Under the pieces are notes generated by a model. The model had not been told where the DNA came from, did no database searches, and saw nothing but the letters and a program-made list of their open reading frames with translations. Positions 55,275-64,000 of a DNA stretch of 64,000 bases are shown piece after piece. The position numbers and the translations under genes are program-made. Source of the DNA: Flavobacterium tistrianum (GTDB lineage: Bacteria; Bacteroidota; Bacteroidia; Flavobacteriales; Flavobacteriaceae); the NCBI RefSeq assembly GCF_003254545.1, contig NZ_QJRH01000056.1:1-64000 (forward strand). The letters run 5' to 3'. The number at the start of each line of letters is the position of its first letter. Position 1 is the stretch's first letter.

Positions 55275-55516
55275 ATAAAATGTAACATTTAAAATTAGCC
55301 GAAATAATATATTTCACCCCGCTGGGGCTCTTTCTTAAACCGCAATTCTATTTCTATAAATATTTCGTCCCTCTGGGACTTTTCTAAGACACAATTTAAA
55401 GTTAATATAATGTTTCATTGGGATTTGAAAAACGTTTTCAAGCTGTGGAAAAGCGATATATTTATAGAAAAAAATTCAAAGACAACCATTAAAAAGCTCC
55501 AGCGAAACGATATATT
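55275..55516. repeat. Repeat-rich intergenic region left of the IS
   Basis: Contains ATATTTCACCCCGCTGGGGCTC near 55310, a related ATATTTCGTCCCTCTGGGACTT near 55360, and an inverted related copy near 55495-55515 (AGCTCCAGCGAAACGATATA). These are dispersed Flavobacterium repeats. No gene is evident. Confidence 0.55.
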
Positions 55517-55568
55517 TGACTAGTCCTAGAATACCGATACAGGATTAATAATAATAAAAATACATTTT

Positions 55569-56420
55569 TTAGACAGAAGTAGCTTTCAAGTTACTTCTGT
55601 TTTTTGTTTTATAGGTTTTCATTTTAATAGTGCTTTGCAAATGCATTTGATTAGGAGTCAGCATATAGTTTGACCAATGCGGTCTAATTTGATTATATTT
55701 ATTAATAGTTTCAGCGACCATTTTTTTCATTAAATATAGATCAAGATGATAAGAGTTAATCCTAAACTCCTGTTTTAATATTCCATTTATTCTTTCAGCT
55801 ACGGCATTTTCATAAGGATCAGAATTTTGTGTCATACTGCATTTTATGCTATATTTCTTTAAAAAATACTGATACTCATCTGAGCAGTATTGTATTCCCC
55901 TGTCTGAGTGATGTATCAATGGTTCGGTTCTAAACACCCTGTTCTTCTGTGCCATTTTTAAAGCATTGACGCATCCTTGTGTATTAAGAGAATCAGACAC
56001 TTCATAGCCCATAATCTTTTTTGAATAAGCATCTGTTATTAAACTTAAATAGCAAGGTTTCTCACGTTTGCCGATATAGGTAATGTCTGATACCCATACT
56101 TGTTCAGGTCTTTTTATATCTAACTCTTTTATGAGATTAGGATGTTTTCTAAAACGATGATGCGACCATGTGGTAACATGATAGCTCCTTTTTGGCTTTA
56201 TCAGCAAATGATTTGCTTTTAAAATACTGAAGAACTTATCCCTGCCTACCTTTAAGGTTTTTAACTTTAGATTCAGAATATGGTATAGTTTGCGCGTACC
56301 AAGCCGAGGCTGTAACGCACGCTGTCCATTGACAAGTTCTACAACCTGTTCTGCCAGGTTTCTCCTAAACTTGGTACGTTTGATAATCCGATAATAAACC
56401 TGTCTGTTTATCCCGAACAA
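55569..56420 (-). CDS. IS3-family transposase orfB (DDE integrase)
   Basis: This 283-residue frame begins inside an HTH-like region (FGINRQVYYRI) and carries the rve integrase core. The catalytic triad is visible as Asp in VWVSDITYIG, Asp in HHSDRGIQYCS and Glu in ENAVAERINGIL. The annotated start codon would be TTG; in IS3 elements the protein is normally made as an orfA-orfB fusion by -1 frameshifting. The orfB frame is open upstream into the end of orfA in the -1 register, consistent with this. An AAAGG tract in the overlap is a possible slip site. Confidence 0.92.
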   Translation of the reverse strand: MFGINRQVYYRIIKRTKFRRNLAEQVVELVNGQRALQPRLGTRKLYHILNLKLKTLKVGRDKFFSILKANHLLIKPKRSYHVTTWSHHRFRKHPNLIKELDIKRPEQVWVSDITYIGKREKPCYLSLITDAYSKKIMGYEVSDSLNTQGCVNALKMAQKNRVFRTEPLIHHSDRGIQYCSDEYQYFLKKYSIKCSMTQNSDPYENAVAERINGILKQEFRINSYHLDLYLMKKMVAETINKYNQIRPHWSNYMLTPNQMHLQSTIKMKTYKTKNRSNLKATSV

Positions 56421-56434
56421 GCCACAGATGAAGC

Positions 56435-56854
56435 TTATGCTTTACTGCCTTTCTTCTCTGAAAGATTGGATTGTTCGGGTGGTGAGTTTTTTCGAATATC
56501 AATATTATATTCCTTTTCAGCCAGATCTATCATCATATCAAAAATAATAGCTTTAGAGTCAGAGATATGGTTTTGTTTTTCAAGATGGGCTTTTTGTTTT
56601 TCCAAAAGTTTTACCTTGGCCTCAAGCTCCATAATTCTTTGTTCAGGTGTCTTTGGCATATTTGATGGCGTTTGATTTTCCCAATCAAAGTTACCATATT
56701 TTCTGAGCCAATTTACAACCGTGGAACGGCCTTGGATTCCATAGTGTCTTTGAGCGGAGGTTACTGAGAAAATCCCAGATTCGACCTCTTTAACAACACC
56801 AAGTTTAAAGCTAAGTGTGTAATCTTTTTGGGTGCGTTTTGTGTAATTATCCAT
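56435..56854 (-). CDS. IS3-family transposase orfA
   Basis: This 139-residue DNA-binding protein has a helix-turn-helix of the IS3/IS150 type (about residues 10-50, LSFKLGVVKEVESGIFSVTS) followed by a leucine-zipper-like coiled coil (EQRIMELEAKVKLLEKQKAH). It binds the inverted repeats and forms the front half of the fused transposase. Its reading frame overlaps the orfB frame by the -1 register. Confidence 0.9.
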   Translation of the reverse strand: MDNYTKRTQKDYTLSFKLGVVKEVESGIFSVTSAQRHYGIQGRSTVVNWLRKYGNFDWENQTPSNMPKTPEQRIMELEAKVKLLEKQKAHLEKQNHISDSKAIIFDMMIDLAEKEYNIDIRKNSPPEQSNLSEKKGSKA

Positions 56855-56905
56855 ACGATGCTTTTTTGTGTATCGCTATTTCAGGACGAGACAATTTCTG
56901 AAATG

Positions 56906-56938
56906 AAAAAGGAGCTGTCTTTTCAGATGCTCCTTTTT
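56906..56938 (-). terminator. Terminator of the alkaline phosphatase gene
   Basis: On the minus strand AAAAAGGAGC pairs with GCTCCTTTTT around a 13-base loop, directly after the phosphatase gene and next to the right end of the IS. Confidence 0.8.
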
Positions 56939-56963
56939 GAATTTTATATCAATTGAAAACAAA

Positions 56964-58781
56964 TCATTTCCCTCCAATCAACTCCATAATCTTGTCATAA
57001 ATCGCTGTATTCTGGTAAACTCCCATAAATTTTTCAGAACCTGGACCGTAAGCAAAAACAGGAACGGGAATTGCCGTGTGATCGTTCGTGCTGAAACTTC
57101 CATGAACGTAGCCTTTTTCGATACTTCCATCGATAAGAGATAATCCTCCTGTTTCGTGATCTGCGGTTACGATTAATAAAGTTTCTGGGTTTTTATCTAC
57201 AAATTCCATTGCTTGACCAACCAATTTGTCAAAATCAAGCATCTCTCTTACCACATATTCTACATTGTTTTGGTGTCCGCCGTAATCGATTTGAGCGCCT
57301 TCCGCCATAATAAAAAATGGATTCTTTGTTTTTGAAAAAGTAGTTGTCGCTTTCGCTAAAGATTTAGTCAAAAAATCTCCTCTCCCATTTTTCATAGAAA
57401 CTACAGCTGCATCTTCTAAAACTACAAATTTGCTATTTTTAATGGTATCTAAACTCGAGAATTTATCCGAGAAAACATATCCTTTTTCGATTAGAGTTTT
57501 AGACAAATCTTTACCATCTTTCCTGGAAATAAATTCTTTTTGTCCTCCTCCAATTAAAATATCTGATGGACTCGAAAGGAAATCATTAGCAATTGGTTCG
57601 CTTAAACTTCTTTCTGGCTGATGTGCATAAAATGCCGCTGGAGTTGCATCTGTAATATTTCCGGCAGAAATAATCGCCGTTTTATAGTTTTTCTTTGCCA
57701 ACTGTTCTGCAATTGTCTGAAGCGGTTTTCCCTGTTCATCAACGCTTATAAAACGATTATTGGTTTTATGCCCTGTAGCCATTGCCGTTGCACCTGCCGC
57801 AGAATCTGTAATATAACTATCTGAAGCTTTTGTAATCGAGAATCCCTGTGTAGGAATATTAAATAAACTCAATTGCCCCTTGTTTGCAGTATATCCAGAA
57901 TAAATCTGCGCTAATCCCATTCCGTCTCCAATTAAGAGAATAACATTTTTTGGACGTTTATTCTTGAAAACATTTTTAGGAACATAAGCCTGGTGAAATT
58001 CTGTATTCTGATAAAATGTCGTTTTAATGTTATTTATAAATTGAGTCAGCTCGGTAACTTTATCTGTTCCGATAAAATCAACTTTTAAATTCATCAAAGT
58101 CATATATGTATTCACGTTGTCTTGCGTAGCCCAGAATCTTATCTTTTTATTTTGATCGTGGACTTTTTTGATAATTGCCTGAATTTTTTCAGAATCTGGC
58201 TGCGTCAAAACACCTTTTCCGTTCCAAACCGTGATTTCATGTAGATCTTCACTGATCATCTCAACTCTAGCTAATTGATCAGAAGTATAGTTTTCATTCA
58301 GCCTTCCGTCAAAATAAATAAATTCTGGAAATGTTGCCCAAAGTGACGCTATAGGTCTGTTTCCAGAAATAACCACTTTTATGTTTTTATTTGAAATAAT
58401 ATCTGGAAAAGCCTTTAACTGCTGTGTAATTGCTTTCAAAGTCGAATCGGCATCAGACTTAATATCAATCATTAAAATCAATGGTTTGTTGCTCGGATAC
58501 GCTTTTCCTTCCAACGTTTTTAATTTGTTAGAAAGAGGTTCTAAATACATGCTTTTTAGTGTATTGTGAGCAGCAATTTCTTTAGAAGTGTGAGCCACAA
58601 ACAACTCATTATTTACTAAAAAAACATCGGCTTCTATAACACCAGTTTCGTTAGAATAAGCTTCGTAAAATGGTAATTTACTTTCGTAATCGTTATGAGA
58701 ATGAATATTTGAAGAAGTATATTCCTGCGCTTGAGCGAACAAGCAAAATTGAAGGCAAAAAAGAGTGATTATTTTTTTCAT
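56964..58781 (-). CDS. Phosphodiesterase-alkaline phosphatase fusion
   Basis: This 605-residue exported protein has a signal peptide over residues 1-18. Residues about 20-255 form a PLC/GDPD-like phosphodiesterase barrel (SNIHSHNDYESKLPF, GVIEADVFLVNNELFVAH). Residues about 280-600 form a PhoA-type alkaline phosphatase with the metal motif LLIGDGMG, the nucleophile Ser in ITDSAAGATAMATG, the QIDYGGHQNN site and the TADHETGG site. Together they could cleave a phosphodiester and then release phosphate from the product, in the periplasm. It lies downstream of a SusD/SusC pair on the same strand, 256 bases away, so it may act on the imported ligand. Such fusions are known in Bacteroidota. Confidence 0.85.
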   Translation of the reverse strand: MKKIITLFCLQFCLFAQAQEYTSSNIHSHNDYESKLPFYEAYSNETGVIEADVFLVNNELFVAHTSKEIAAHNTLKSMYLEPLSNKLKTLEGKAYPSNKPLILMIDIKSDADSTLKAITQQLKAFPDIISNKNIKVVISGNRPIASLWATFPEFIYFDGRLNENYTSDQLARVEMISEDLHEITVWNGKGVLTQPDSEKIQAIIKKVHDQNKKIRFWATQDNVNTYMTLMNLKVDFIGTDKVTELTQFINNIKTTFYQNTEFHQAYVPKNVFKNKRPKNVILLIGDGMGLAQIYSGYTANKGQLSLFNIPTQGFSITKASDSYITDSAAGATAMATGHKTNNRFISVDEQGKPLQTIAEQLAKKNYKTAIISAGNITDATPAAFYAHQPERSLSEPIANDFLSSPSDILIGGGQKEFISRKDGKDLSKTLIEKGYVFSDKFSSLDTIKNSKFVVLEDAAVVSMKNGRGDFLTKSLAKATTTFSKTKNPFFIMAEGAQIDYGGHQNNVEYVVREMLDFDKLVGQAMEFVDKNPETLLIVTADHETGGLSLIDGSIEKGYVHGSFSTNDHTAIPVPVFAYGPGSEKFMGVYQNTAIYDKIMELIGGK

Positions 58782-58858
58782 CGAAAATGATTTTTATTCT
58801 TTTAAAGCTGTAGGTAACTTTATTAGAATTTGGTTTATGCTATTTATTAAGTTCTATT

Positions 58859-58958
58859 TGTCATTCCGAGGAACGAGGAATCACACGAGAAATTCCGTAT
58901 AGAATTTCCCCAATCTTTGTCGAATCCCGAGTGTGATTCCTCGTTCCTCGGAATGACA
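58859..58958. repeat. Long inverted repeat (REP-like hairpin)
   Basis: A 28-base arm at 58859-58886 (core CATTCCGAGGAACGAGGAAT) and its perfect reverse complement at 58931-58958 enclose 44 bases. A related single arm lies at 2267-2293. It occupies much of the gap between the phosphatase and SusD genes. Confidence 0.85.
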
Positions 58959-58976
58959 GACTTTATTTTTTTACAA

Positions 58977-59002
58977 CTGCAGTCTCCTGACTAAGACTGC
59001 AG
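58977..59002 (-). terminator. Hairpin downstream of susD (second locus)
   Basis: CTGCAGTC and GACTGCAG pair around a ten-base loop just after the SusD gene. No clean T tract follows on the minus strand, so termination is uncertain. Confidence 0.45.
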
Positions 59003-59037
59003 CGTAAAAAACTAAAAAAACACAACGAAATTTTTTA

Positions 59038-60570
59038 TTACCAGCCTTGGTTTTGAGTCAAAGCTCCTTTACTCACAGCAATTTCATCTGGCGGTATTGG
59101 CCATACATGATGAATTGCAGGATTGAAATTACGAGCAGGATAAATTACGCTTCCGTTATAATGGTGTAATGGTTTTGCGTACGTTTCTTTTGCATCTCCC
59201 CAACGCACTAAATCAAAATGACGATCTGTCCATTCACCTGCCAATTCGCATCTTCTCTCTCTTTTTAAATCAACCATTGTTGCTCCAGAAATATCTGCAA
59301 GACCTGCACGGTGACGAATCATATTGATTTCTGTATCTGCGTTTTGGCCTTTCATTAATTTCGCTTCCGCTAACATCAAAATCACATCAGCATAACGTAA
59401 AAGAGGCACATTTAAAGCTGTTGAAGGTTTGTCTCCATTCGCATTTACATAACGAATATCCACTCCACCCGATGTTGTTTTTGGATAACTGAATGGTTCC
59501 ATATATTTTTTAAACTGATAACCTGTTCTGTTACTTGAACTTACCACATGATTCCCTTCATTGAAGGTTACTGTCTCTCCGAAGTAAACAAATTTGTCTC
59601 CTTTTTGTAGAATTGTAGCGCTGCGTCTTTTATCGTTTGGCGCGTAAGTATCAAATAATTCTTTTGTCGGATAAAAATTCCCCCATCCGTTGTAAGCTCC
59701 CCAACCTTTATCTTCTAGGCAAACTCCAGGAAAAATAGAACCTAAAGAAGTATTTTCTGCACTTGAAGTTACCGACCAAATATATTCTGAAGACCAATTG
59801 TTGCTGATTTTAAAGACATCTTCAAAATTGTCCAATAATTTGTGTTTTCCGCTAGCCACAATCATATTAGCATATTTGATGGCATTGTCCCAATCTTTAG
59901 CATACAAATAAGTACGCACTAAATATGCCCAAGCTGCAGTTTTGTGAGCACGCCCGTAATTGTCTGGCGTAAGCTGATCAAAATAAGGCAATAAATCAGC
60001 TGCTTTGATTAAATCTGCGGCAATGTAAGCGTAGTTTTCGGCCACATTTTTTGCGCGAGGTACATAAACATTTGTCGGGTTTTCTCTGTCTTGAATTGGA
60101 ATTCCTGCACGATCATCTCCATAATGGTATGCTAATTCTAAATGCATTACAGCATGGTTAAAATAAGCTTCTCCCAACATTCCGTTTCTTGTTTTTTCAT
60201 CCAAGGCAATATTTGGCACGTTACGAATAACATCATTACAACGTTTCATAATTTCGTAATGGATTCTCCAAATATCCTTAGTATCCGATTCTGATCCGTC
60301 TACAATAAAATTTTTGATTCTTTCTGCATTTTGTCTTGGTTTTGTTCCTATATCATCGCTGGCATTATTCAGCCAAAAGAAACCACGACCATACATATTA
60401 TCATCTGAATACAAAGCATAAATTGCATTTACTCCTGCTTTTGCGTCTGCTGGTGTTTTCCAGAAATTCCCGCTCGAAGGAGCTCCTTGCGGCACAACAT
60501 CAAGTTCGCTTTCGCAAGCCGTACTTACTAAAAGCACAAAACTCAATAATAAAAGACTTATTTTTTTCAT
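59038..60570 (-). CDS. susD: SusD/RagB-family outer-membrane lipoprotein
   Basis: This 510-residue lipoprotein has a signal peptide with the lipobox STAC (lipidated Cys near residue 19). The body has the SusD N-terminal TPR region (FWKTPADAKAGVNAIYALYS) and the C-terminal part with RHFDLVRWGDAKETY and the HVWPIPPDEI ending. It caps the SusC transporter encoded just upstream, 19 bases away. The neighbouring phosphodiesterase-phosphatase fusion suggests a phosphorylated ligand, but no glycosidase is linked within the window. Family assignment is firm; ligand is unknown. Confidence 0.95.
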   Translation of the reverse strand: MKKISLLLLSFVLLVSTACESELDVVPQGAPSSGNFWKTPADAKAGVNAIYALYSDDNMYGRGFFWLNNASDDIGTKPRQNAERIKNFIVDGSESDTKDIWRIHYEIMKRCNDVIRNVPNIALDEKTRNGMLGEAYFNHAVMHLELAYHYGDDRAGIPIQDRENPTNVYVPRAKNVAENYAYIAADLIKAADLLPYFDQLTPDNYGRAHKTAAWAYLVRTYLYAKDWDNAIKYANMIVASGKHKLLDNFEDVFKISNNWSSEYIWSVTSSAENTSLGSIFPGVCLEDKGWGAYNGWGNFYPTKELFDTYAPNDKRRSATILQKGDKFVYFGETVTFNEGNHVVSSSNRTGYQFKKYMEPFSYPKTTSGGVDIRYVNANGDKPSTALNVPLLRYADVILMLAEAKLMKGQNADTEINMIRHRAGLADISGATMVDLKRERRCELAGEWTDRHFDLVRWGDAKETYAKPLHHYNGSVIYPARNFNPAIHHVWPIPPDEIAVSKGALTQNQGW

Positions 60571-60589
60571 TTTAATTGTTTTTTATTTT

Positions 60590-63500
60590 TTAAAAAGTTG
60601 CGTTAACACCTGTCATGTAAATACGAGAAAGCGGATAACGTCCTAAATCCATTCCGAAATTTTTAAGTCCAACTTCAGGATCCATTCCAGAATATTTCGT
60701 GATTGTAAATAAGTTTTGTCCAGAGATAAAGAATCTCAATTTTGCTTTTCCGTTCAGCCAGCTTTCTTTAACAGTATAACCAATAGAAACGTTTTTCAAT
60801 CTTAAGAAAGAAGCATCTTCGATAAACAAATTAGAAATACGCCCAAAGTTGTTGTTGTTATCTGTTGACGAAAGAACAGGAACATTTGTATCGGTATTCG
60901 TTGGTGACCAAGCATCTTTTGATTCAGCCAATAAATTGTAACCTGGGAAAGAAGCATTTAAACCTGTATGTTTTACAGCATTGAAAACGCTATTTCCTGC
61001 AGCTCCACTGAAAAAGATATTCATATCAAATCCTTTGTACTTGAAATTAGCATTCAAACTATACGTTGTCTTTGGGAAAGGACTTCCTAAAACTACTCTG
61101 TCGCTGTTATTGATAACGCCATCACCGTTTTCATCTCTAAATTTAATATCTCCGGCAACCGCATTTGGCTGATACATTACACCATTTTTATTTACATACG
61201 CTTTCACCTCATCGTTACTTTGAAATAATCCATCCATAGCATATCCGTAGAACGCGCCAACTGGGCTTCCAACTTGGTAAATATTCGCCAGTGGCAAACT
61301 ACGAACTCGGCTTAATCCTAGAGGTTCTAATGAATTTAAATCGTCTTTAATAGAAACAATTCTATTGCTTAAGAATCCAGCATTTGCTGTAACATCAAAT
61401 TTAAATTCTCCACGAGTTTTTTGATACGTCAGACTCACCTCGATTCCTTTATTTTCAACATCTCCAGAGTTTACAATTCTTCCTTGTGGCGTTCCAGAAA
61501 CTCCTGGCAATTGGTCGCGAACCAACATGTCTTTGTTTTTCTTTACGTAAGCATCAACAGATCCTACCAAAGTATTATTTAGCATCGTGAAGTCTAAACC
61601 AATATTAGTCTGCTCAGAACTTTCCCATTTTAAATTCGGATTTGATAATTCGCTTTCAGCATAACCATAATTGATTGATGGAACTGCTCCAATTAAAGCT
61701 TGAGTTTGAACTAAAGGCACACTAAACTGGTATGGCCCAAGGTTTCCTAAATTTCCAATTTGTCCCCAACTTGCTCGAAGTTTTAAATTACTAATGATTG
61801 GTTCAATACCTTTCATGAAATTTTCTTCAGAAATTAACCAACCTGCAGAAACTGAAGGGTACACTTTCCAACGATTATTTTCTAATAGTTTTGAAGTTCC
61901 GTCACGACGAACAATTCCTGAGATTAAATATTTCTGATTGAAATCGTAATTGATTCTTCCTACATAAGAAGAAATAATTTCATCTGATCTTCCGGCTGCT
62001 GTCTGCTGAATTAATTTTGCATTTAATAAATAACGCTGCGATGGATCTTCGTTGTCAAAACCAGTTCCTTCAACTGTATAGAAATCTCTTTTTGTTTCTT
62101 GATAGGTATATCCTGCCAAAGCTTTCAAATTGTGTTTTCCAAAAGATTTCTCATAAGAAATGGTTTGCTCGCTCAATAAATCGGTAACCGTTAAATTTTT
62201 CAACGTCAATCTATTAAAATCGAATATTTTTCCTGGTTCAGTAACTTTTACTGTAAAATCTGTTGCATTGTCCTGAATTCTAGTATAACCCCAATTCGAT
62301 TTTACTTTTAAACCCTTAACAATTTCCCATTCTGCGTACGGATTGATTAAAATGGTCGAAACTGGATTTTTATTGTCTAACCTTTTCAAATATGCCACCG
62401 GATTAATAACGTCTCCGTATGAACCAATATATTTTTCTGGAACACCACCAAATTGCCCCGAACCATCTTCTCTATAAATCGTTGCGTTTGGAGGATATAA
62501 AATTGCCGCTTGGATTGCTCCTGTGTACGAACTTGAAGTATTGGCTGTCTGTCCATCAGTTAAAGAGTACGAAATATTTTCTCCAATGGTGAAATTATCT
62601 GCCAATTTGAAAGAAGAATTTGCTCTTACTGTGTAGCGCTCTCCGTAAGTATTTAACAAAATACCTTCGTTTTTTCTGTAGCTTCCAGAAAGAAAGAAAT
62701 TAGATTTTTCTGTTTTTCCATTTACCGAAAGAGACAGATCTTGAATTTCTCCTGTACGGAAAATTTCATCCATCCAGTTAGTTTTTGTTGTTCTTGCAGT
62801 TGGCTCAAATGCTGGATCAAAAGCAGGAATTCTCGGCAAACCTGCATTATCTCTTGCAAGATTCATCGCATCGGCATATTCTGCAGCGTTTAAAACCTCT
62901 AATTTTTTGGCTACATTCTGAAAACCTCCTTGATAGTTTACATTCACATTAATTTTATCTGAAACTCCTTTTTTAGAAGTAATTAAAATTACCCCACCAG
63001 AAGCTCTTGCTCCATAAATTGCTGCCGAAGCTGCATCTTTCAACACGTTTATAGATGCAATATCATTTGGATTTATAGTGTTTAAAGAACCGCTGTAAAT
63101 AATTCCGTCTAAAACGATTAAAGGCGTTTCAGCGTTCAAAGATCCAATACCACGAATATTGATTGTTGGTGATGCAGTCGGGTCACCACCATCGTTAATT
63201 ACCGTAACTCCAGCAACCGTTCCCTGCAATAATTCTGCTGCATTGTTGTATGTTCTGCTTGATGTTTCTTTCATAGAAACAGAACCAACCGCTCCTAAAA
63301 CTTCATTCTTTTTAACACTTCCGTATCCCATTACCACAACTTCTTGAAGCTGTTTTACATCGGCTGCTAATTTTACCGTGATGTTTTGTGAACTAGTTAC
63401 TTTTACTTCTTGCGTTATATAACCAACATAAGAAAAAATAAGTGTCGCTTCAGAAGCGTTTACTTCCAATTTAAATGTTCCATCAAAATCAGTTGCTGTT

Positions 63501-63958
63501 GCTGCGTCTGAGCCTTTATCTTTAATTCCCACACCTGGTAAAGGCATATTGTCGTCTCCTCCGAAAACAGTTCCTGAAACAGTAATTTTATTCTGATCTG
63601 AAGAAGCAACTTTCTGATTTTTCTTGATTACGATATTGTTGCTCACAATCTCATATCGTAGCACATTTCCGCAAATTTTATCCAGCGCTTGTTCTAGAGT
63701 TACATTATTCAGTTTTAAAGTTAATTTCTGATTGGTGTTTACTTGGCTGCTTTCGTACATAAAATGCACATCAACCTGATTTTCAATTTTTTGAAATATA
63801 TTTTTTATACTCTCATTATCAACTTTTAAAGTCACTCGTTTGTTAATGTCAACATTCCCAGCTTTTACTGTTAGTGCAGCAAAAAACAAAGTCATAAATA
63901 GGAATAATTTTGTTCCTATTGTCCTTATGCTGGCATACCGCATTTGTTTTTCATTCAT
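60590..63958 (-). CDS. susC: SusC-family TonB-dependent transporter with STN domain
   Basis: This 1122-residue protein has a signal region (about 1-33), an STN signalling domain (about 45-115, VDNESIKNIFQKIENQVDVH), a carboxypeptidase-regulatory-like domain (about 127-210), and a TonB plug (about 215-330) with PLIVLDGIIYSGSLN and SAAIYGARASGGVILITSKK. The barrel ends in Phe. The STN domain passes the ligand signal to a FecR-type anti-sigma factor, so an ECF sigma / FecR pair should lie upstream, beyond the right edge. It forms an operon with the following SusD gene. Confidence 0.95.
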   Translation of the reverse strand: MNEKQMRYASIRTIGTKLFLFMTLFFAALTVKAGNVDINKRVTLKVDNESIKNIFQKIENQVDVHFMYESSQVNTNQKLTLKLNNVTLEQALDKICGNVLRYEIVSNNIVIKKNQKVASSDQNKITVSGTVFGGDDNMPLPGVGIKDKGSDAATATDFDGTFKLEVNASEATLIFSYVGYITQEVKVTSSQNITVKLAADVKQLQEVVVMGYGSVKKNEVLGAVGSVSMKETSSRTYNNAAELLQGTVAGVTVINDGGDPTASPTINIRGIGSLNAETPLIVLDGIIYSGSLNTINPNDIASINVLKDAASAAIYGARASGGVILITSKKGVSDKINVNVNYQGGFQNVAKKLEVLNAAEYADAMNLARDNAGLPRIPAFDPAFEPTARTTKTNWMDEIFRTGEIQDLSLSVNGKTEKSNFFLSGSYRKNEGILLNTYGERYTVRANSSFKLADNFTIGENISYSLTDGQTANTSSSYTGAIQAAILYPPNATIYREDGSGQFGGVPEKYIGSYGDVINPVAYLKRLDNKNPVSTILINPYAEWEIVKGLKVKSNWGYTRIQDNATDFTVKVTEPGKIFDFNRLTLKNLTVTDLLSEQTISYEKSFGKHNLKALAGYTYQETKRDFYTVEGTGFDNEDPSQRYLLNAKLIQQTAAGRSDEIISSYVGRINYDFNQKYLISGIVRRDGTSKLLENNRWKVYPSVSAGWLISEENFMKGIEPIISNLKLRASWGQIGNLGNLGPYQFSVPLVQTQALIGAVPSINYGYAESELSNPNLKWESSEQTNIGLDFTMLNNTLVGSVDAYVKKNKDMLVRDQLPGVSGTPQGRIVNSGDVENKGIEVSLTYQKTRGEFKFDVTANAGFLSNRIVSIKDDLNSLEPLGLSRVRSLPLANIYQVGSPVGAFYGYAMDGLFQSNDEVKAYVNKNGVMYQPNAVAGDIKFRDENGDGVINNSDRVVLGSPFPKTTYSLNANFKYKGFDMNIFFSGAAGNSVFNAVKHTGLNASFPGYNLLAESKDAWSPTNTDTNVPVLSSTDNNNNFGRISNLFIEDASFLRLKNVSIGYTVKESWLNGKAKLRFFISGQNLFTITKYSGMDPEVGLKNFGMDLGRYPLSRIYMTGVNATF

Positions 63959-64000
63959 AGTTTTTAGATTTAGTGTAATTGTTTTGTTTATTAGTTTGCT

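Larger units (their letters stand above)
55517..56893 (-). mobile_element. IS3-family insertion sequence, complete
   Basis: The element is 1377 bases. Its left end TGACTAGTCCTAGAATACCG and right end (reverse complement TGTCTCGTCCTGAAATAGCG) form imperfect inverted repeats of about 25 bases. Both flanks carry ATT (55514-55516 and 56894-56896), a 3-base target duplication typical of IS3. It holds orfA and orfB on the minus strand. It lies between the methyltransferase and alkaline phosphatase genes and disrupts no obvious gene. Confidence 0.9.

Overview
The window is low-GC and reads as a Flavobacterium-type Bacteroidota chromosome. The evidence is two SusC/SusD pairs, GH92/GH125/GH2 mannosidases, lipoproteins with Bacteroidota-style lipoboxes, few Shine-Dalgarno sites, a TTTG / TAnnTTTG promoter, and several short palindromic intergenic repeat families. 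No tRNA, rRNA or CRISPR array was seen.

Left part (1-16.9 kb). A leucine-rich-repeat lipoprotein is followed by a mannose-glycan utilisation locus on the minus strand. It holds a LacI-type regulator, SusC and SusD, an unusually short GH2 beta-mannosidase, two GH92 alpha-mannosidases, a GH125 alpha-1,6-mannosidase with a Tat-like signal, and a ROK sugar kinase. The enzymes fit stepwise trimming of alpha-mannosides and the Man-beta-GlcNAc core of N-glycans, followed by phosphorylation of the sugar. Matching 16-bp palindromes upstream of susC and of lacI are probable LacI operators.

Central part (17.2-53.5 kb). This is a phage-derived island, almost all on the plus strand. It starts with a self-cleaving S24/LexA-type repressor facing a small Mu-like early cluster (DUF3164 and small proteins). 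A lysis-like cassette follows: a membrane-anchored coiled coil, a CHAP/TIGR02594 peptidoglycan hydrolase, and a lipoprotein with a C-terminal membrane helix. After that come two large unknown proteins and a patchwork of orphan toxin-like tips with probable immunity genes, broken up by two near-identical RAYT/REP elements. The rest is giant or fibre-like proteins: 2468 aa, 1943 aa with a vWA domain, a tail fibre with its chaperone, DUF5977 and FN3 proteins, LRR proteins and a DUF285 repeat protein. No integrase, transposase of Mu type, terminase, portal, capsid, sheath, tube or baseplate gene is visible. The surface-type proteins have no signal peptides. Three long intergenic regions share a TTACA-N4-TGTAA element, and ATGTA-N5/6-TACAT palindromes lie at the early promoter and before the lysis cassette. 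My inference is a repressor-controlled system that releases or assembles toxins and adhesins by lysis. I do not recognise it as a described system.

Right part (53.5-64 kb). An AprA-like methyltransferase gene is followed by a complete IS3-family element (imperfect 25-bp inverted repeats, 3-bp ATT target duplication), a phosphodiesterase-alkaline phosphatase fusion, and a second SusD/SusC pair. The last SusC carries an N-terminal STN signalling domain, so it is probably controlled by an ECF sigma / FecR pair outside the window.
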